Shown: positions 40,188 to 53,466, counted from the first letter of the stretch. The stretch: DNA of 64,000 nt from Aphelocoma coerulescens (GCF_041296385.1 NC_091015.1:89760004-89824003); one strand, 5' to 3'. Notes: generated from the letters alone by a model not told the origin. Made by a program: numbers and translations.

Positions 40188-40740
40188 TGTCCTAGCTTCA
40201 TCTGGGATAGGTTCATTTTCTTCCAGGTAGCTGGTACAATGCTGTGGTTTGGATTAAGGATGAGAATAATACTGAGAATAATAATGTGTGATAACACACT
40301 GATGTTTTATTTTTTGCTGAGCACTGCTTACTTTAAGTCAAGGACTTCTCTGTGTCTCAGGCTCTGCCAGGGAGCCAGTGCACAAGAAGCCAGGAGGGGG
40401 CATGGCCAGGACAGCTGACCTGAACTGGTCAAAGGGATATTCCACACCATAGAACATTGTACCCAGTGGGGGAATTTGGCCAGGAGGGGATGATCCCTGC
40501 TCTGGGATGGGAATCTGTCAGTGGGTGGTGAGCAATGGTATTCTGCACCACTTGTCTTTCTTTGGTTTTATTACTCTCTGTTTTTGTTCTCTCTCTCTCT
40601 TTTAACTTTAAATATTAAACTGTTCTTAACCAACAGGTTTTATCTTTTTCTCATTCTCTTTCCTGGTCCACCACGGAGGATGGGGGGAGTTGTGAGGAGC
40701 CATGTGGTACCTAGCTCCGGTCTAGGGTTAAACCCAGACA
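40188..40740 (+). mobile_element. solo ERV LTR, class II type, plus orientation
   Basis: A 553-bp element starts tgtcctagcttcatctggga and ends gggttaaacccagaca, giving the canonical TG...CA termini. It is flanked by acagct and acagtt, a 6-bp target duplication with one change. A possible polyadenylation signal attaaa lies at 40614-40619, after a CT run at 40588-40600. The overall plan matches a bird ERVK-like LTR that I recognise by layout but will not name to subfamily. No internal ERV sequence adjoins either end, so it is a solo LTR left by LTR-LTR recombination. Where the related copy at 48 kb has a TATA-like box, this copy reads cattgtaccc, so its core promoter is probably lost. Confidence 0.9.
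40614..40619 (+). terminator. LTR polyadenylation signal candidate
   Basis: An ATTAAA hexamer sits about 120 bp before the LTR 3' end and is followed by T-rich sequence, as expected for the R region of an LTR. It is inferred from position only. Confidence 0.5.
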
Positions 40741-40746
40741 ACAGTT
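40741..40746. repeat. right target-site duplication of solo LTR
   Basis: The hexamer acagtt directly follows the LTR end and pairs with acagct at 40182-40187. Confidence 0.7.
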
Positions 40747-42368
40747 TCACAGTCATCCCTCAAAATCATTGGAGTAGGTAAGACAGGGATCCTGACTGTC
40801 CAGATTCCCAACTGAAGCTTGCTTTTTCTCCCCAGGCAGAGTGCTGCATATGCAGAATTTCAGCTCTCAGTTCAATTTGCCATGGAACATTGCTTGGGAG
40901 ACCTGTAACTTATGTCAAGTATGAGAGTTCTTCCTGAGAATAAACTGATTTAATAATGCTTGAGTTTTTAATCTTAAAAAACTGACAGACCATGCCTGCA
41001 AGGAGTAGAGAGAACTTATGAATTACCTGGTTAGAATGCAAAGCCATTCCACTTCAGCATTAAATTAAATTTTCTAATCTAACCCCTCATGTACTTATCC
41101 TGCTTGAGAGCTTCTTGGTGGGACGAAAGCTATTAACATTGATTATTACCCATAAAGGGATGTTCCTACAGAAATACACTTCCACCATGTACAAACAACA
41201 TTAGTTTCAGAATTTGTGCTATTAGCACACACTGCTTCCAAGTGCAAAGAATGACTTCTTTGCAGGCCTTCTCAGAGACCTGTGCCTCCAGCAGCAGCAA
41301 CACACAAAGTGTGTTTGTCTTTGTGGTTCTGGAACAGCAGAGGGAAGCTGCAAAGGAGACAGCTGTCCCCGGAGAGTCTGTCACCTTTGGGCAGTCAGAA
41401 ACCTTTGTTTTGATCTGTAAAATGGATGTGAGCATCACCACAGCTCATGGTGGCACTGAAACAGCTTGAGGCTCAGCTTTACTGTGCAGTGCTGCAGCTC
41501 CTGGGCACCACAGAGCATGATGGCTCAGCTCCACTGTGGCTCCACATCTGCAACCCCACTGCAAACACCCTGAATGTCAAACACACACAACGTACCCCTG
41601 CTGAGGCATTTAGAGGTGTCTGTTTTCCTGCAAGCTGCTCCTTCTGCTCTGGATACTGAGTAGTCACAAAAAACTGTGTTTAATCAGCACAATGTTCTTC
41701 TACTTCATACTAGGAGAAAAACACATCTCTTCAAAGAAGTTTTCCTGGAAACCAAGACTGGCTTTACTCAAGGAGAGACTGGATTTGGGTTCATGTCTCC
41801 CATGTCTCAAGCAAACCTTAGTAACTGAACTTCTGACCATTTCAAAAACAGATGCTCTGCTGTACCTCTGCTTTCCCAGACACATGCATACCTATTAAAA
41901 AGTTTTGATTCCAACAAGTCAGCATTTTTCAAAGAAAAAAACTCTGATCCGAAAGATATTCAGTTTCCATAGACAGAATAGTGCCTTTGACATCCATCTC
42001 TGAAAATATTAGGCTATTTAATCACACTATCATCCCTCATGAAACTTCAAATGATTAAAGGGAATGGAAAAACCAGAACCTGGTCCAGCTTTCTGACATG
42101 TCTCTCCAGACATTCTCTCTGGAATCGAGATGCTTGGCTTTATCTTCATCCATGCCTTTGAGTTAAGCCCTAGGATCAAGTACCATAACTTTGCATCCAA
42201 ATCTTGTATTGTTAAGCCCATCCAGAAGGCAACCATCATTTCAGTGTGAACCATCTGCTCTCTGTCATCTCCAGTTCCACAGTATATCACTGACAAGTCT
42301 TATTGATGAAATTTCATAGCATAGGCAATTAACATATACAATGCGTGTGCATGTAGTATTTATTTTAA

Positions 42369-42386
42369 ACATACATGCATGTATGT
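42369..42386. other. 18-bp perfect palindrome
   Basis: acatacatgcatgtatgt equals its own reverse complement. It sits in an AT-rich, CA/TG-alternating context near 42330-42395. It could extrude as a short hairpin or bind a dimeric factor; chance is also possible. Confidence 0.8.
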
Positions 42387-44006
42387 ACACAGTTTAAAAA
42401 GATATTTGCAGAAACAGGAAGAGAGGAAATCAGAATACACAACATTTTTAAAGGGCATGGACTCAAGCAGTCTGAGACTGGATTATACAGAAGACTTTGA
42501 ATTCATTACCTCTGTCAGTCTGTGCCATGGCAGAGGTGGAGAGGGCAATGGAAGCACTATTTACAAGCAGCTTAAGCTCACTGCCTGCTATAAACAGATG
42601 AACTGTGGCAACCACCTGACTTCCACGAAAACAGTGATTGACAGAAAAATAGAACTTACAAAAAAATGAAAATTAAAGTTAAAATTAAAAAACCCCCACA
42701 CCTTAGAAGCACTATAGGAAGACTTGGGCCAAGCATACACACCGGCCTAAACTTTCCAGTGAACTCAAGCAAACTGGAGACCTTCAGATGTAGGAGCAGA
42801 TACATTACATGCTTTGTGAAGGGAAGGCAGAGCAATATATGCTTCTCACCAGCAGTGCCAAAAATGCTGAGAAAGAGGCAAGCATTAAGGATCAGTTTTA
42901 GATAGTCCTACTTCCTCTTATCACTCATGACTGTCTTAAAGGCAAGTGTTCCCACACTCACCTAACACTACATTAAGTTCATATCTTCCACCAGAAACAC
43001 TTTTTACTCCTTCATTTATTTTCTTCCTACCTGCTGGCAGGTGACACTTAAAACATACTAAGTTGATAAACCCATTTACTGCACATTTAGCTAACAGAAG
43101 TTGCTCTGAAGGAGATATAACCACATTTCTGCACTCACAGGAAAATACAGGATCTGTAATAAGTCACTAACTGCTTTTATGGCCTCAACTGTCCCTTTTA
43201 TTGTATGGGAGATTTAACTACCAGGCTTTTATAATAAGCTATGCTAACAGCATACCTTGCTGCTACTCAATAGAAGAATCTTCCCTCCCTTGCATACCAG
43301 ATTTCTAATTCAAGAGAATCAATTTTCTGCTTTGCTTAAAATATGCATTTAACATGCAACAGTCACAAGAACACTGTTAACTGACTTAATAAATACACCA
43401 GTGTCTAATTCCCTCATCTGCTCAGATCCTTACAGCCTCCTGCAAGCAAGCAACACCTGCCGTGACTCGCCATGACTTCCACAGCAATGCACACTGCATC
43501 AGGCATCTCACAGGCTCGAGCCTTTCAGAGAGCTTAACAAGGTCTCATGTAATGAGGTTATTGAGGAATGCTCTTTCCATGGAGAGAAGTTATTCCTCAT
43601 CTGAAAACAGCTTCATGTTGTTAATTAATGTTTTCTTGCCTCTGAGGGTCATCTCACATTCTTTTCTATTCATTCACACAAGAGAAGGAGCTGCAGTAGT
43701 TCTGAATGCCAAGGAAGACACGATGTCTCTAGACCTGAGGTGGGGAGAAGACCATGTGAGGATCTAGGAGTGGAAAGGGCACATCCAGCACCACTAGCAG
43801 AAAGATGTTGCAGTGAGAAACTACATGTAGCTTTTCTGCATAAGTCTGCACATAAATTATAGCCATATAAAACACACTCCTATGTGCTGTCTAAGATCCA
43901 ACAGTCATCCAGTAAAGCAGATGACTACATCACAGGTATATTCAGAGGTGACTCAGTCTCAGGGAATGCAGCATGGGAACAGCACACACAATTAGGAGAC
44001 ATGGAA

Positions 44007-44026
44007 GGGTAGGGGAGGGGTCAGGG
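44007..44026 (+). other. G-quadruplex motif
   Basis: Four G-runs (3, 4, 4, 3) are separated by loops of 2, 1 and 3 bases, which satisfies the standard four-run rule. It lies in otherwise AT-rich DNA with no gene nearby. Confidence 0.75.
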
Positions 44027-47000
44027 TGCTTTGCTTTTATTTTGGTTTGGGCTGTTGGGGATTTTTCTTAGAAACTATTGACAGAAGTTGCAGAAGAGAA
44101 GCAGGATCCTGTAACAGACTTTACAGAAGATTAGAGGGAAAGAACAATAGCTTAGGCAGAACAGAAGAACTGTTTTGTCTGATGCTCTGCCAAGCATGAG
44201 TTAATAAACAAAACAGTGTCCTAAAAGAATTTGTTAATATGGCACCAAGTGTCTCCTGGACTGATGAAAGATAAGGCTATGTAAAGCATTGCTAATCTAT
44301 TTGAGCATCAGTTTCTGCTACTCAAGTTGAAGCTATAGATCTTGGCTTTTGGAAGACCTGCTGATTTGCCAGTGAGCTGGCAGCAGTCCTTGGTGTGCTG
44401 TAAGTTCAGCCAAGCAACTTCCACATCTTTTCAGAGGACCAGCTCTTTCTAAAGTCACAAATAATTATTTCCAGTCATTTCAGCCTCCCAAACAAACAAA
44501 CAAAAAATTACTAGCTACCTACAGAAGTCAAGATATATCTTATTAAGATCACACTTTTTTTTCAGAAGAGCTTTCAACTTGTTCTGATCCCACTAAAACC
44601 CAAGCAAGCAATTTAAAACATTCCTTTATTGAAGTCCCCATTGTCCTATAAGCCATCCATCCATACCTACCCTCCAGGTATTTATGTTACTTTATGGCAC
44701 CTCTTAGTGCAGTAGATTAACACAGACTCTGGCCCAGAGAATTTATCCTCCGATTTTAGCCAAGACACAATGAAGGGAGAGGGGGAAAAAAAACTGTGAA
44801 TGTGACAACTAAGCTATATGGTTATGAAAAGGAGTAAGGTCATGAATGGTAGAAGACTGGCAAAGAATTTGGAGGAGAATGCAGCTTTACACAACATATT
44901 GTGATATGCTAGACTGAAAAGATGAACACCATTTGGGTATGTCACAGATGAGAAATAGGCAATTTACATTACGTAGCTGGATTACAGTGACTTGACTTTA
45001 TGGATCAAAGCAAAGAGAAAATCCTAGCTTGAGTGAAGCTATGCAGTTAAATCAGTGCCATGCAAAGATGCATTCTAAGTTTCTGTGAACTGTCAAGAAA
45101 AGGGATTAAATACAACTTCAGAGCAGTGCCTGATGAAGGATTTTTACATGCAATTGCTTTCCATGATCTTCAACATATGGTTATTGAAGATCAGATTGCT
45201 TTGTTCCCTTCCTGTAACACAGATTTATGATTATGTTTGTTTTCCTTTCTCTTCTAGAGCAGAATTTTTAATGCAAAAAGTAATGAAAAAAGAATCTTGC
45301 CATTAGAGTGTTACATGCTCCAAGCAGCAACTCCCTCCTCTCCTGCAAGCATCCCAGGACAGCTTGTACTTATCTCAATCACCAATGTACATATGCAGCT
45401 CAAACCAAGGCTGTGAGGAACTTGGCAGCACTTACCTTTACAGGCTTGCCACTCCCAGAATTTTGTTTCTTTCTGACCGGCATTGTAACACAAAAGAAGC
45501 AGCCAGAAAATGCCTAGTTTTGGCACATAAGGGTCACAAAGATGTGCAAATTACAAGTTTGTATGGTTAAGGTGGAAACCAGAGCCTGACTGAGACACAG
45601 ATCCTGTAAAATCATTTTGGAGAAATGGGGATTTTCTGTTCCTAGGCCAAGTTTCAGGTTAGGATTGGATACCAGACTGATGTTTGTATTCAGTCCCATG
45701 ACTGCAGCTCCTTTCCAGCATAAGGAGAGACAAAAACACCCAGTACTACCACATTTAAGTAACCTTAGCAGAATCTGGGCCTTTAGTGTTTATACCTTAC
45801 GAAATAAAGCTAGAAACTGAAAAGTTTTATTATTATTCTTTTTTCCCCACCACATTTCATTTTCTGATTTCACAGAGTATTCTATTGGAAGACACTCAGG
45901 ACAAAGATAAGTATAGGATTTCAGTTACATGCTCCTTACACTTGTAAACTTTTAGTGCTGTTGCATGACCTTCAAAACTCCAACAAACCAAAGAAATTAA
46001 ATCAGGAAAAAAGAATATAAAATTGCAGTCAGCATTTTACAGAACCACTCCTATCACAGGTCACTAAATGCTCTTAAAACATTCCAAGAAAGCAGAGATG
46101 CTGGGAGCACATTAAAAAATAACAAACCTGGCCCCCAAATAAAAACAACAGTACTTGATTAAGATTAATCAATGCAGATATCTCAATGTTTATTATCTAC
46201 ATGCAAAAGAACAGGGAATTATAAACAGGGCTAGGAAGGGAATATGATAGGATGAAAAGGAGCATAAAACCAAGGAGCTCCTATCCTAAACTGTCCCTCT
46301 ATGAAAAGAGAGAAAGTGCTTTAAGGCAGAAGTGTGTGTATGTGAACTCTTGCTACATCTGCTGCCGTGTGCTGCAGTGTACAGACACTTGGGGACCTGC
46401 CATCAAAAATAAAACGAGCAGTTTGCCAACAACATACCAAACATTAGTGGTCTTTTACATAGCTACAGGTTTTGCTCACAATAGCGCTGCCAAATGACAG
46501 CAGGGTTTTGTTCAAACACTTGCTTCACTTTCGCATTGCAGAACAACTGCCTGCCGAGCTATTGCAAATTAACCTGAAACGTTTCTGAAAAATGCGTCTG
46601 TTGTAGGCATACGGAAAACCCACAGGCTTTCAGACACTTGTCTGTCACTACAGGGCCTTTAATCACACAATCATTTGTTAAAACAGTTACTGTGTGAAAA
46701 GTAGAAAGAAAATGCTATGGTTTCTTGCAACATAATACTAACCAACCCAAAGCCAGAGTAAAGACTTCCACAGTACCATTCAAAGTGTGTTAAAAAGGAA
46801 ATTTCAAATCTAGCAGCTCATCAACTTCATTGGCTTGCTTTGGTTATCATTTTACAAGCCATGAACTCTTAGATTAAGTATGATCTCTTTGTTTCCATGT
46901 GGTCGAGCTGTACAGGATCGCTTGAATGTACTAAAAATTGGAAAAGTAAAAATGCCTGGAGCTACTGCTAGCTTAAGAGGAACAAAATACCACCCCTTAC

Positions 47001-48130
47001 CTATCCATGACTGTACTGCAATTCAAGTGAAAGCAGATAAGAATTTCCATTAATACACACAAAGCAGAAAAACAGGTGCATTCTTTAGTCAGCTAAACCC
47101 CACTGTAACCTTGTTAAATTGCTGATTAAGAGCACAATATGGTCAGAAGAGGGGGCAGAAGATCAGCATCGATGTGCAGCCCGTTCAATCACGAAATGTA
47201 AATGGTCTTCTGAAAATCACTAACAAAGGAAACTCAAGGCGAGTTCAGCCTACAGACAAGGTTCATTAGTCCACATCCAAACTAAAGAACTTGGCAGGAA
47301 AAAATATCTGCATCTTGCCCTTGTCATTTCTAAGACAGTTGGAAGTAAAATCTTTGCCATAAAGCAGTGTGAAATGATTCAAACAACTATTCTTTCCAAC
47401 TGCTGCTCAGACTAGTCAGTTGTCTAAAAAAAAATCAAAACAAATAAAATCAACAACAAAACCCCTCCCAAGAAACTCAGCTCTAGGAGATATTCTTTCA
47501 GAATTGCTATAAAGTGCAGAAAGTCTTTGCTTGTGTTTTAACAACCTTTTTCTCTTACCCAAACAAGACTGCAACTGCCTGTCACATCTGAGTTTCAGCA
47601 GGTGAGATAACCTCTAATGAGTCACCAAACTTTGCTATCCTTGAAATAAAATTTAATTGTGGCTGGAGAAGTAAAGGATCAAAAACTGAAAGCTAAAATT
47701 GAGAAAACCAGCTTTGAAAACTTGGAAACAAATAGCAGTAAAAGAAGTGACTGATATTTGACTGTTGCTTAACTGCTCTTTGACTAGGTTGGGTTTTTTG
47801 GACTGTGTCCTGAGGACCATTCTCTCCTCTCTCTGTGCATCTCTTTCAAACATCTGGATCTCTTACAAAAATGACAATGCTTGTCTGTGCTGGACTTGTA
47901 TCCACCTGTGCCTATGACCACCCTATCAAGTCTCAGTTACTTCCCATGCATTTGCCAAAGCAGCAGCCACTTATGTAGCACTGCTGAGGGACCTGCTGTT
48001 CTATGCATCACTTTTCCCACCAACCACTTCAGGAGAACATACATATGCTGCATGACTGGCCTCACGTTCCCATTGCGTAGTCCATGCCAAAGGTGTTTCT
48101 GGACCAGATTAAAAATTAACAGTGGAAAAC

Positions 48131-48430
48131 CTTGATCCCTCCTGGCCAACTCCCCAGTTTATATATGGGGCATAATGTTCTGTGGTATGGAACATCTCTT
48201 CAGCTAGCTTGGGTCAGCTGTCCTGGCCATGATCTCTCACAGCTTTTTGTACACTTACTCATGGGCAGAGCCTGAGACACTAGTGAAGTCCCTGACTTAG
48301 AGGAAGTGCTGCTCAGCAACAACTAAAACATCAGTGATATTAGTGATATTTTTCTCATTCTAAATCTGAAACACAACGCTGTACCAGCTACTAAGAAAAA
48401 ATGAGCTCTCCCCCAGCTGAAACCAGGACA
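48131..48430 (-). mobile_element. partial ERV LTR, same family as 40188-40740, inverted
   Basis: Read on the minus strand from 48430, it begins tgtcctggtttcagctgggg and runs parallel to the plus-strand LTR at 40188. Shared blocks include gtagctggtaca, the gatgtttta and gctgagca block, gtctcaggctctgcc, atggccaggacagctgacc, cagaacatt and ggccaggaggg. The match stops near 48131, so the downstream half (R/U5) is missing. A TATA-like stretch (tttatatat on plus, 48158-48166) is kept here although it is lost in the other copy. No internal ERV sequence was seen on either side. Confidence 0.88.
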
Positions 48431-51400
48431 ATGCCAAATTTAGTCACCTAAATTCACATTCCTGTTTGAAACAGGAATTCAGCATTGCTGAAGGGTTGCC
48501 CAGTCTCCCCAGACTAACAGAGCTGGACAGAGGGAGGGCTGTTGTGTTGTCTCCTCCAGTCCATAGGGAAACTGCCAAGAATTCTAACCACCAACTGACT
48601 CTGCCTCTCCTGAGCAGTCAGCAGGGCCAATGGCATGGACCAGCCACCCTTAAGCTAAGGGGGGAGGTGACACCAGAATGTTCTATTTATCTGCATCTCC
48701 AGCAGTCCAGCAAAGCAACAGCTGACATATGAAGACATCAGACAGCTTGGCCTCCTGCTTTTGAAAGGAAGTTAATCAATACCTCATGGCTCCTACTTCC
48801 AGAAAACAGCACCAACAGGTGTTGCCATCATCACTTGACTTATCACAACCCAAGAGGGACAGACTAGGACTCTCTGCCAATCTGGGCATAAGCCAGCCAC
48901 AGCCTCCTTACTTTGCCTCTACAGTGCTTGTTGCTTGCCAGCTGGGCTGGAGATTACATCTCAGCAAGATGAGAAGCCGTCCTGGTTCCTACTCCTCCTT
49001 CTGATACACATTTTATTTCAGAAGACCTTCCCTTTTTTCACTTCGCTATCCCAAGGACAGATTTGTGAATCTCTACCTCAAATTCCTTTTGCAAAAATAA
49101 AAATTCCTTTTGGGTTTTCAGACTACTTCCTAGAAGAGGTCCAACTCTTCTGTTTACAAGTTCACAGTATTTGAACATAAATTTCAGCATAAATTTTCTC
49201 CCTGTCTTGGCTACTTTGTCTCCTTCTGGAGCCTGCCACCAACTTCCTAAACAGACTCACAGCTTTATTGCATGTGCCAGGAATATTCAGGTAATGCAGC
49301 ATGTAATGATTATAGAGTCCAAGCCCCCTTCTCCAAAACCCAGGAAGAAGAGCTTACCTAAGTGAATATGGGGGGGAAAGAGAAAACTGAAGTAAGGGGA
49401 ATTGGAACACTGAAAAAATTGTTCTGAAAGGTTTCACATTTTAAAAAGCTAAAACTTTTTAGCGCAGCAGGCATCTCAAACAATGCACCTCTATTTCAAG
49501 GCACAGCACTGATCGGCTGCAGCTCCGATAAAACAGAGAGCCGCCGAAAGTCATTCTGTATTTACTATTTCAATTCCCAAAGACCTTCTCCCTCTGCAAT
49601 GGAAGGAACTGTTTGTGACACTGGAACAAAGTGTGTTGTAAAACTTTTTTACATACAACAGGCCAAGTTATTGATGCTCTCAATAAAGTTCTTCTTTGAA
49701 TACTTCTTTGATGAGGTATTATCACCACCATCATTGTGTATAATGAAGCATATCCATTTGGCAGGTTTTCCTCTGGAAATTCAAATGTCTTCTTTATTAT
49801 GCCATTATAACATTGACTCTATTATGTCTTTTATGCCCATTTCTGGGCCTTGTGGATATAATACTCATTTACCCACTGTCAAAATGAATGTTTTCTCTTT
49901 TTACTGTTAGAGAAACCAACAAGGAAAAACAACCAATATGTTTCTAGCTTACTTGGCAATGCAAGACTGCTTGCAATATTCAGTACATTTGATAACATTT
50001 ATGAGACAAAAAAAGTCACCCTTATTTCCTAAATGTATTAAGGCAATATTTTCTATCTACTAATTAAATATTCCTCATGCTTCTCACTGTAGAAGTGGTA
50101 AAGTCCAGTTTCACTAAGAAATAACTGATGACTGCAGAGTGCCCATAAAGTTGTTATTACTCCCCATGAAATAATATTTTTCTTATGCTTTCAATGTAGT
50201 ACATCTCCAGAAACAAGACACCTCTTACCAAGCTAGTGCAAACCATTCAATAAAATTTAGTTTGTGCCAGAAGGCAGACTGTTAACAGCTGTTAAATACA
50301 GGCTCTGCTGAAGATTGTATTACCTGTTGGGCAGTTGATTAAAGCCACAAATGAGCTCATCTAGGAAGGGAAGTGTCTACATGCAAATAATACAAGTGTT
50401 TGCACAAGAAACTACAGAATAATTATTTCATCATTTATGCCATATGTTATATATGTGTATGCATATACCTATCAATATGTATATTAACAGTAATATAGAT
50501 TTACATTTTGCTAATACAAGCCCTGGCTCAACACCAGACAATGCTACTGACAGCAGAATTAGGCACACTAAGAGTCCAAACTGGCAATGGTAGGAGGTCA
50601 GATGTAGGAAGGTAGTTTCTGTACATGCTTCCTCCAACATGTAGATTAATAGTGCACTTGCAATCCCACTGCCTGGAGGTGATCCTAGAACTCACCACAC
50701 CCCAAATTACATCTCTCCACACATAGCACTGCTCAAGCCTGCTACAGAACCCCTTTGAACAGAGATGGGGTAAGGGAAGATATGCCAAGTCTGATACGAA
50801 CTGGGAAAAAAAAAGGTGTCTGGCCACTCTTTTTCTGAGCTGTGCTGACCCAATAAAATTAGATTTGACATTTGAGGTATTTTGTTCCATTGATACCTTT
50901 CAAGAGTGGATTTTCCAAGAAAAGGCTTCATAACTTAATTTACTTAAGCAGAACCTGCCTCCCAGAAAGGACTAATTTGTACTATTTATTTGGCAAGCCA
51001 TTAAGTATTTTCTAACTGATGTATTCTGTTCCTAACAAGAGTCTAAAGGGCTCTCAGTCTGCCAGAGGAACGTACACGCACAAAGACACGGTTGCTCCTC
51101 CCCTAGGATTTAATGGTTCTAAAAACTGAACTGTAACACAGCCTGAAAAAAACAAAACAGTTTCCAGTGCTAGATTACTCATTTCATCAGCTTCCAGTCA
51201 GAAATCTACCCCACCTGATTTTGCAGTTGTAACATTAAGTACCTTCTCCAGCCATCAGCAAAACAAGATGAAACAAAAATGCAAACTATGGAAGCCATTT
51301 CCAGCAGATAAACTCCTTGCTAGCTCTCTCCTGCCTGCTGCTAAGTCAGCCTTCTATCTAGAGGAAAGACCTTTGTGATTTTTTTCCTGCTTTAGTATTA

Positions 51401-53255
51401 TGCTGGAAACAATGGCCTTTTTATTCTATGGGAAGAATACTCCGTGCACAATTGTGTGATCATCGCGCGGCCCTGCGTCCCAACCTTTCCGAAACATGGC
51501 AGGCACAAAGCTATCCAGCTGACTAATGAGAAGATCCAAGGGAAACAATGAAAAAAATTGTCACTTCCAACAATGCAGAAGGCCACTTCAGTATTCCCAC
51601 AACTTCTTGCCAATTTTTCTTTCCTTGTGCAATTTCCTACATCAAATAACTACTGTCAGTTTTGACTGCTTAAATGATTAATTATTCTGACCATAAATAT
51701 TCTTAAGAGAAATGAGAACACTGACCTAGACCTGGAACATTTATTTGCCATAATAATCATAATATGTCCCTGAACATGAAGAAGAGTCTGAGACACTGAG
51801 CAATTTATTCCCTAGGCTCTAAAACCCAGATGCTACCCTGCTTGGCCTCTCTGAGGTAGGTCCAAAATACAAAAGCCCAGCTCCAGATCATGTAGTTCCC
51901 TTGGGAGACACCTGTGTAACAAAACTATGCTACAAGTCAGGGCAGAAGCATCATTCCAGAAATGGAGACCCTTTTCTGGAAGTGTTTTTGCCTGGTTACA
52001 ATACAACTAGAGCCTTCTGCGTGCACCCCAGTAGTGACTGTGCAGATTTGCAACTGGTTTGCAGCTGTGCCTCTTGTCTGCAGCATCAAAGCATTTCAGT
52101 TCGCTGTCTCACCCCGCCACACTAGCAGATATAATGGTTATGTGCTATGCTTGTGTTTTCAGAGGGTCAGAGACACCCAAGCAAGTAGGAAATTTTCACT
52201 GTCTCCATTCATAAGAGAAGTTCATTTAGAAAACAGAAAAGGCAGAACCAGATGATGTCCACCCTTCGACAAATTTTCACTATGTCCACAATTCTGCAAC
52301 TAATTGAGCAAATGTAGGAGCAGGGCTGCAAAGTGCTGCTAGGAGCCCTACTTCACTTTGCAAAAGTAACCTACATGCCACACTTAGTGGTGAAACTCTT
52401 CACCACAATTACAGCTCTTGGTCAAAAAAGTGCATCAGTTACTTAGAGAGAATTCCATGATTTAGTCACGGTCTGTTTTGCACATGGTTACCAATCGTGC
52501 TAAATCCTGCATATTCCATTCAGCAAAGCCATACAGATCAAATGGCCAACAAGAACCCCAAATATACTCTGAAAAGAAGTGGCTTGCTTCAACTCACACT
52601 GCTCTAACTTGATGGCTTAGGGCCTTGGGATCCAAAGTAGTCTCAGATTCATATGCTGGGGAAGAGAAGATTCATCCTAAACTGAGTACAGCTCTCACCC
52701 AACCTCAGTCTCACTGTCCTTTGAACTCCATGCTGTATTCATTGTATGTGGGGGGCTGAGGGTGTTGGGTCTGTCTATTCTCTCATTCTTGGGGAAAAAA
52801 AAGCCAAAAAACCCCAACCAAGCAATTACAACAGAAAAAAAAAAAAAAAGGGGGAACTAGCTAGTATTCCTGTATTTTCTTCACAACTCATTTCTTTCCA
52901 CTGTAGTACTCCTGCCCTACAAGACACAGGCAGAATTTTTTGAGGTAAAAAAATATTCCACATTCAGGAGGAGTTCCTTTATTTTCTTCAGATTATAATA
53001 AAGTGATAGAATGTGTTCTACTATGCATTTACTTGACTAAAAATACACTTTGACCCACCTGGCAAAACTAACAAACAGCAAACAGAAAAAACCGCCCAAA
53101 TACTGTAAAAAAAAAAGAAAATCAATATAATGTATTCCAAGTTATTCTAGAATACTACATAATATATTTTAATGTGTTGGAATAATAGATATTATGACAA
53201 TATAGTGATATATCAGGATGATAAGGAAATTGCAAAATACTTTGGTTTTAAAATT
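48431..53255. other. unique non-coding sequence
   Basis: No gene or transposon was recognised. The plus frames at 48466-48732 and 48786-49004 and the minus frame at 50528-50890 (120 codons) are unrecognised. A small CpG group (about five in 35 bp) occurs near 51463-51495. An A-rich tract is listed separately. Confidence 0.55.
52795..52849. repeat. A-rich tract
   Basis: A-rich sequence with short cc interruptions ends in 15 consecutive A followed by five G. No retroposed body was recognised beside it. Confidence 0.8.
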
Positions 53256-53466
53256 TAACATCCAGTAACTCTCCAGAGCCCCATCCAACCTGATCTTTAA
53301 TGCCTCCAGGGATGGGGCATCCTCCACCCCTTTGGGCAAGATATTACTGTGTTTCACCACCCTCACAGTAAACAACTTCCTTCTAACAAGTCTAAATCTT
53401 TAGTTTAAGACCATTACCCCTTGTCCTAACACAATAGGCCCTTCTAAAAAGCCTGTTCCCGTCAGA
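53256..53466 (-). mobile_element. CR1 LINE fragment, copy D
   Basis: The plus strand shows antisense CR1 landmarks: cccatccaacctgatcttta near 53281, tgcctccagggatggggcat near 53301, and ccattaccccttgtcctaac near 53411. On the minus strand a frame within 53375-53256 still reads FTVRVVKHSNILPKGVEDAP and SLEALKIRLDGAL, the normal C-terminus of CR1 ORF2. The element is truncated at both ends: the terminal 3' octamer-repeat region is not visible, and sequence beyond 53466 is not CR1. Confidence 0.92.

Larger units (their letters stand above)
40747..48130. other. unique non-coding sequence between the two related LTRs
   Basis: No gene or further repeat was recognised. The plus frame at 43462-43767 (101 codons) and the overlapping frames at 41166-41667 have no identifiable domain. 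The latter lie in a GC-richer, CAG-rich block, which explains their openness. An 18-bp palindrome lies at 42369-42386 and a G-quadruplex motif at 44007-44026. Confidence 0.55.

Noticed and set aside
10585..53466. Near-regular 14 kb spacing of the four CR1 copies
   Set aside because: Intervals of about 14.6, 14.3 and 13.7 kb look striking, but the copies differ in age and truncation, so they cannot be a tandem array. Taken as coincidence.
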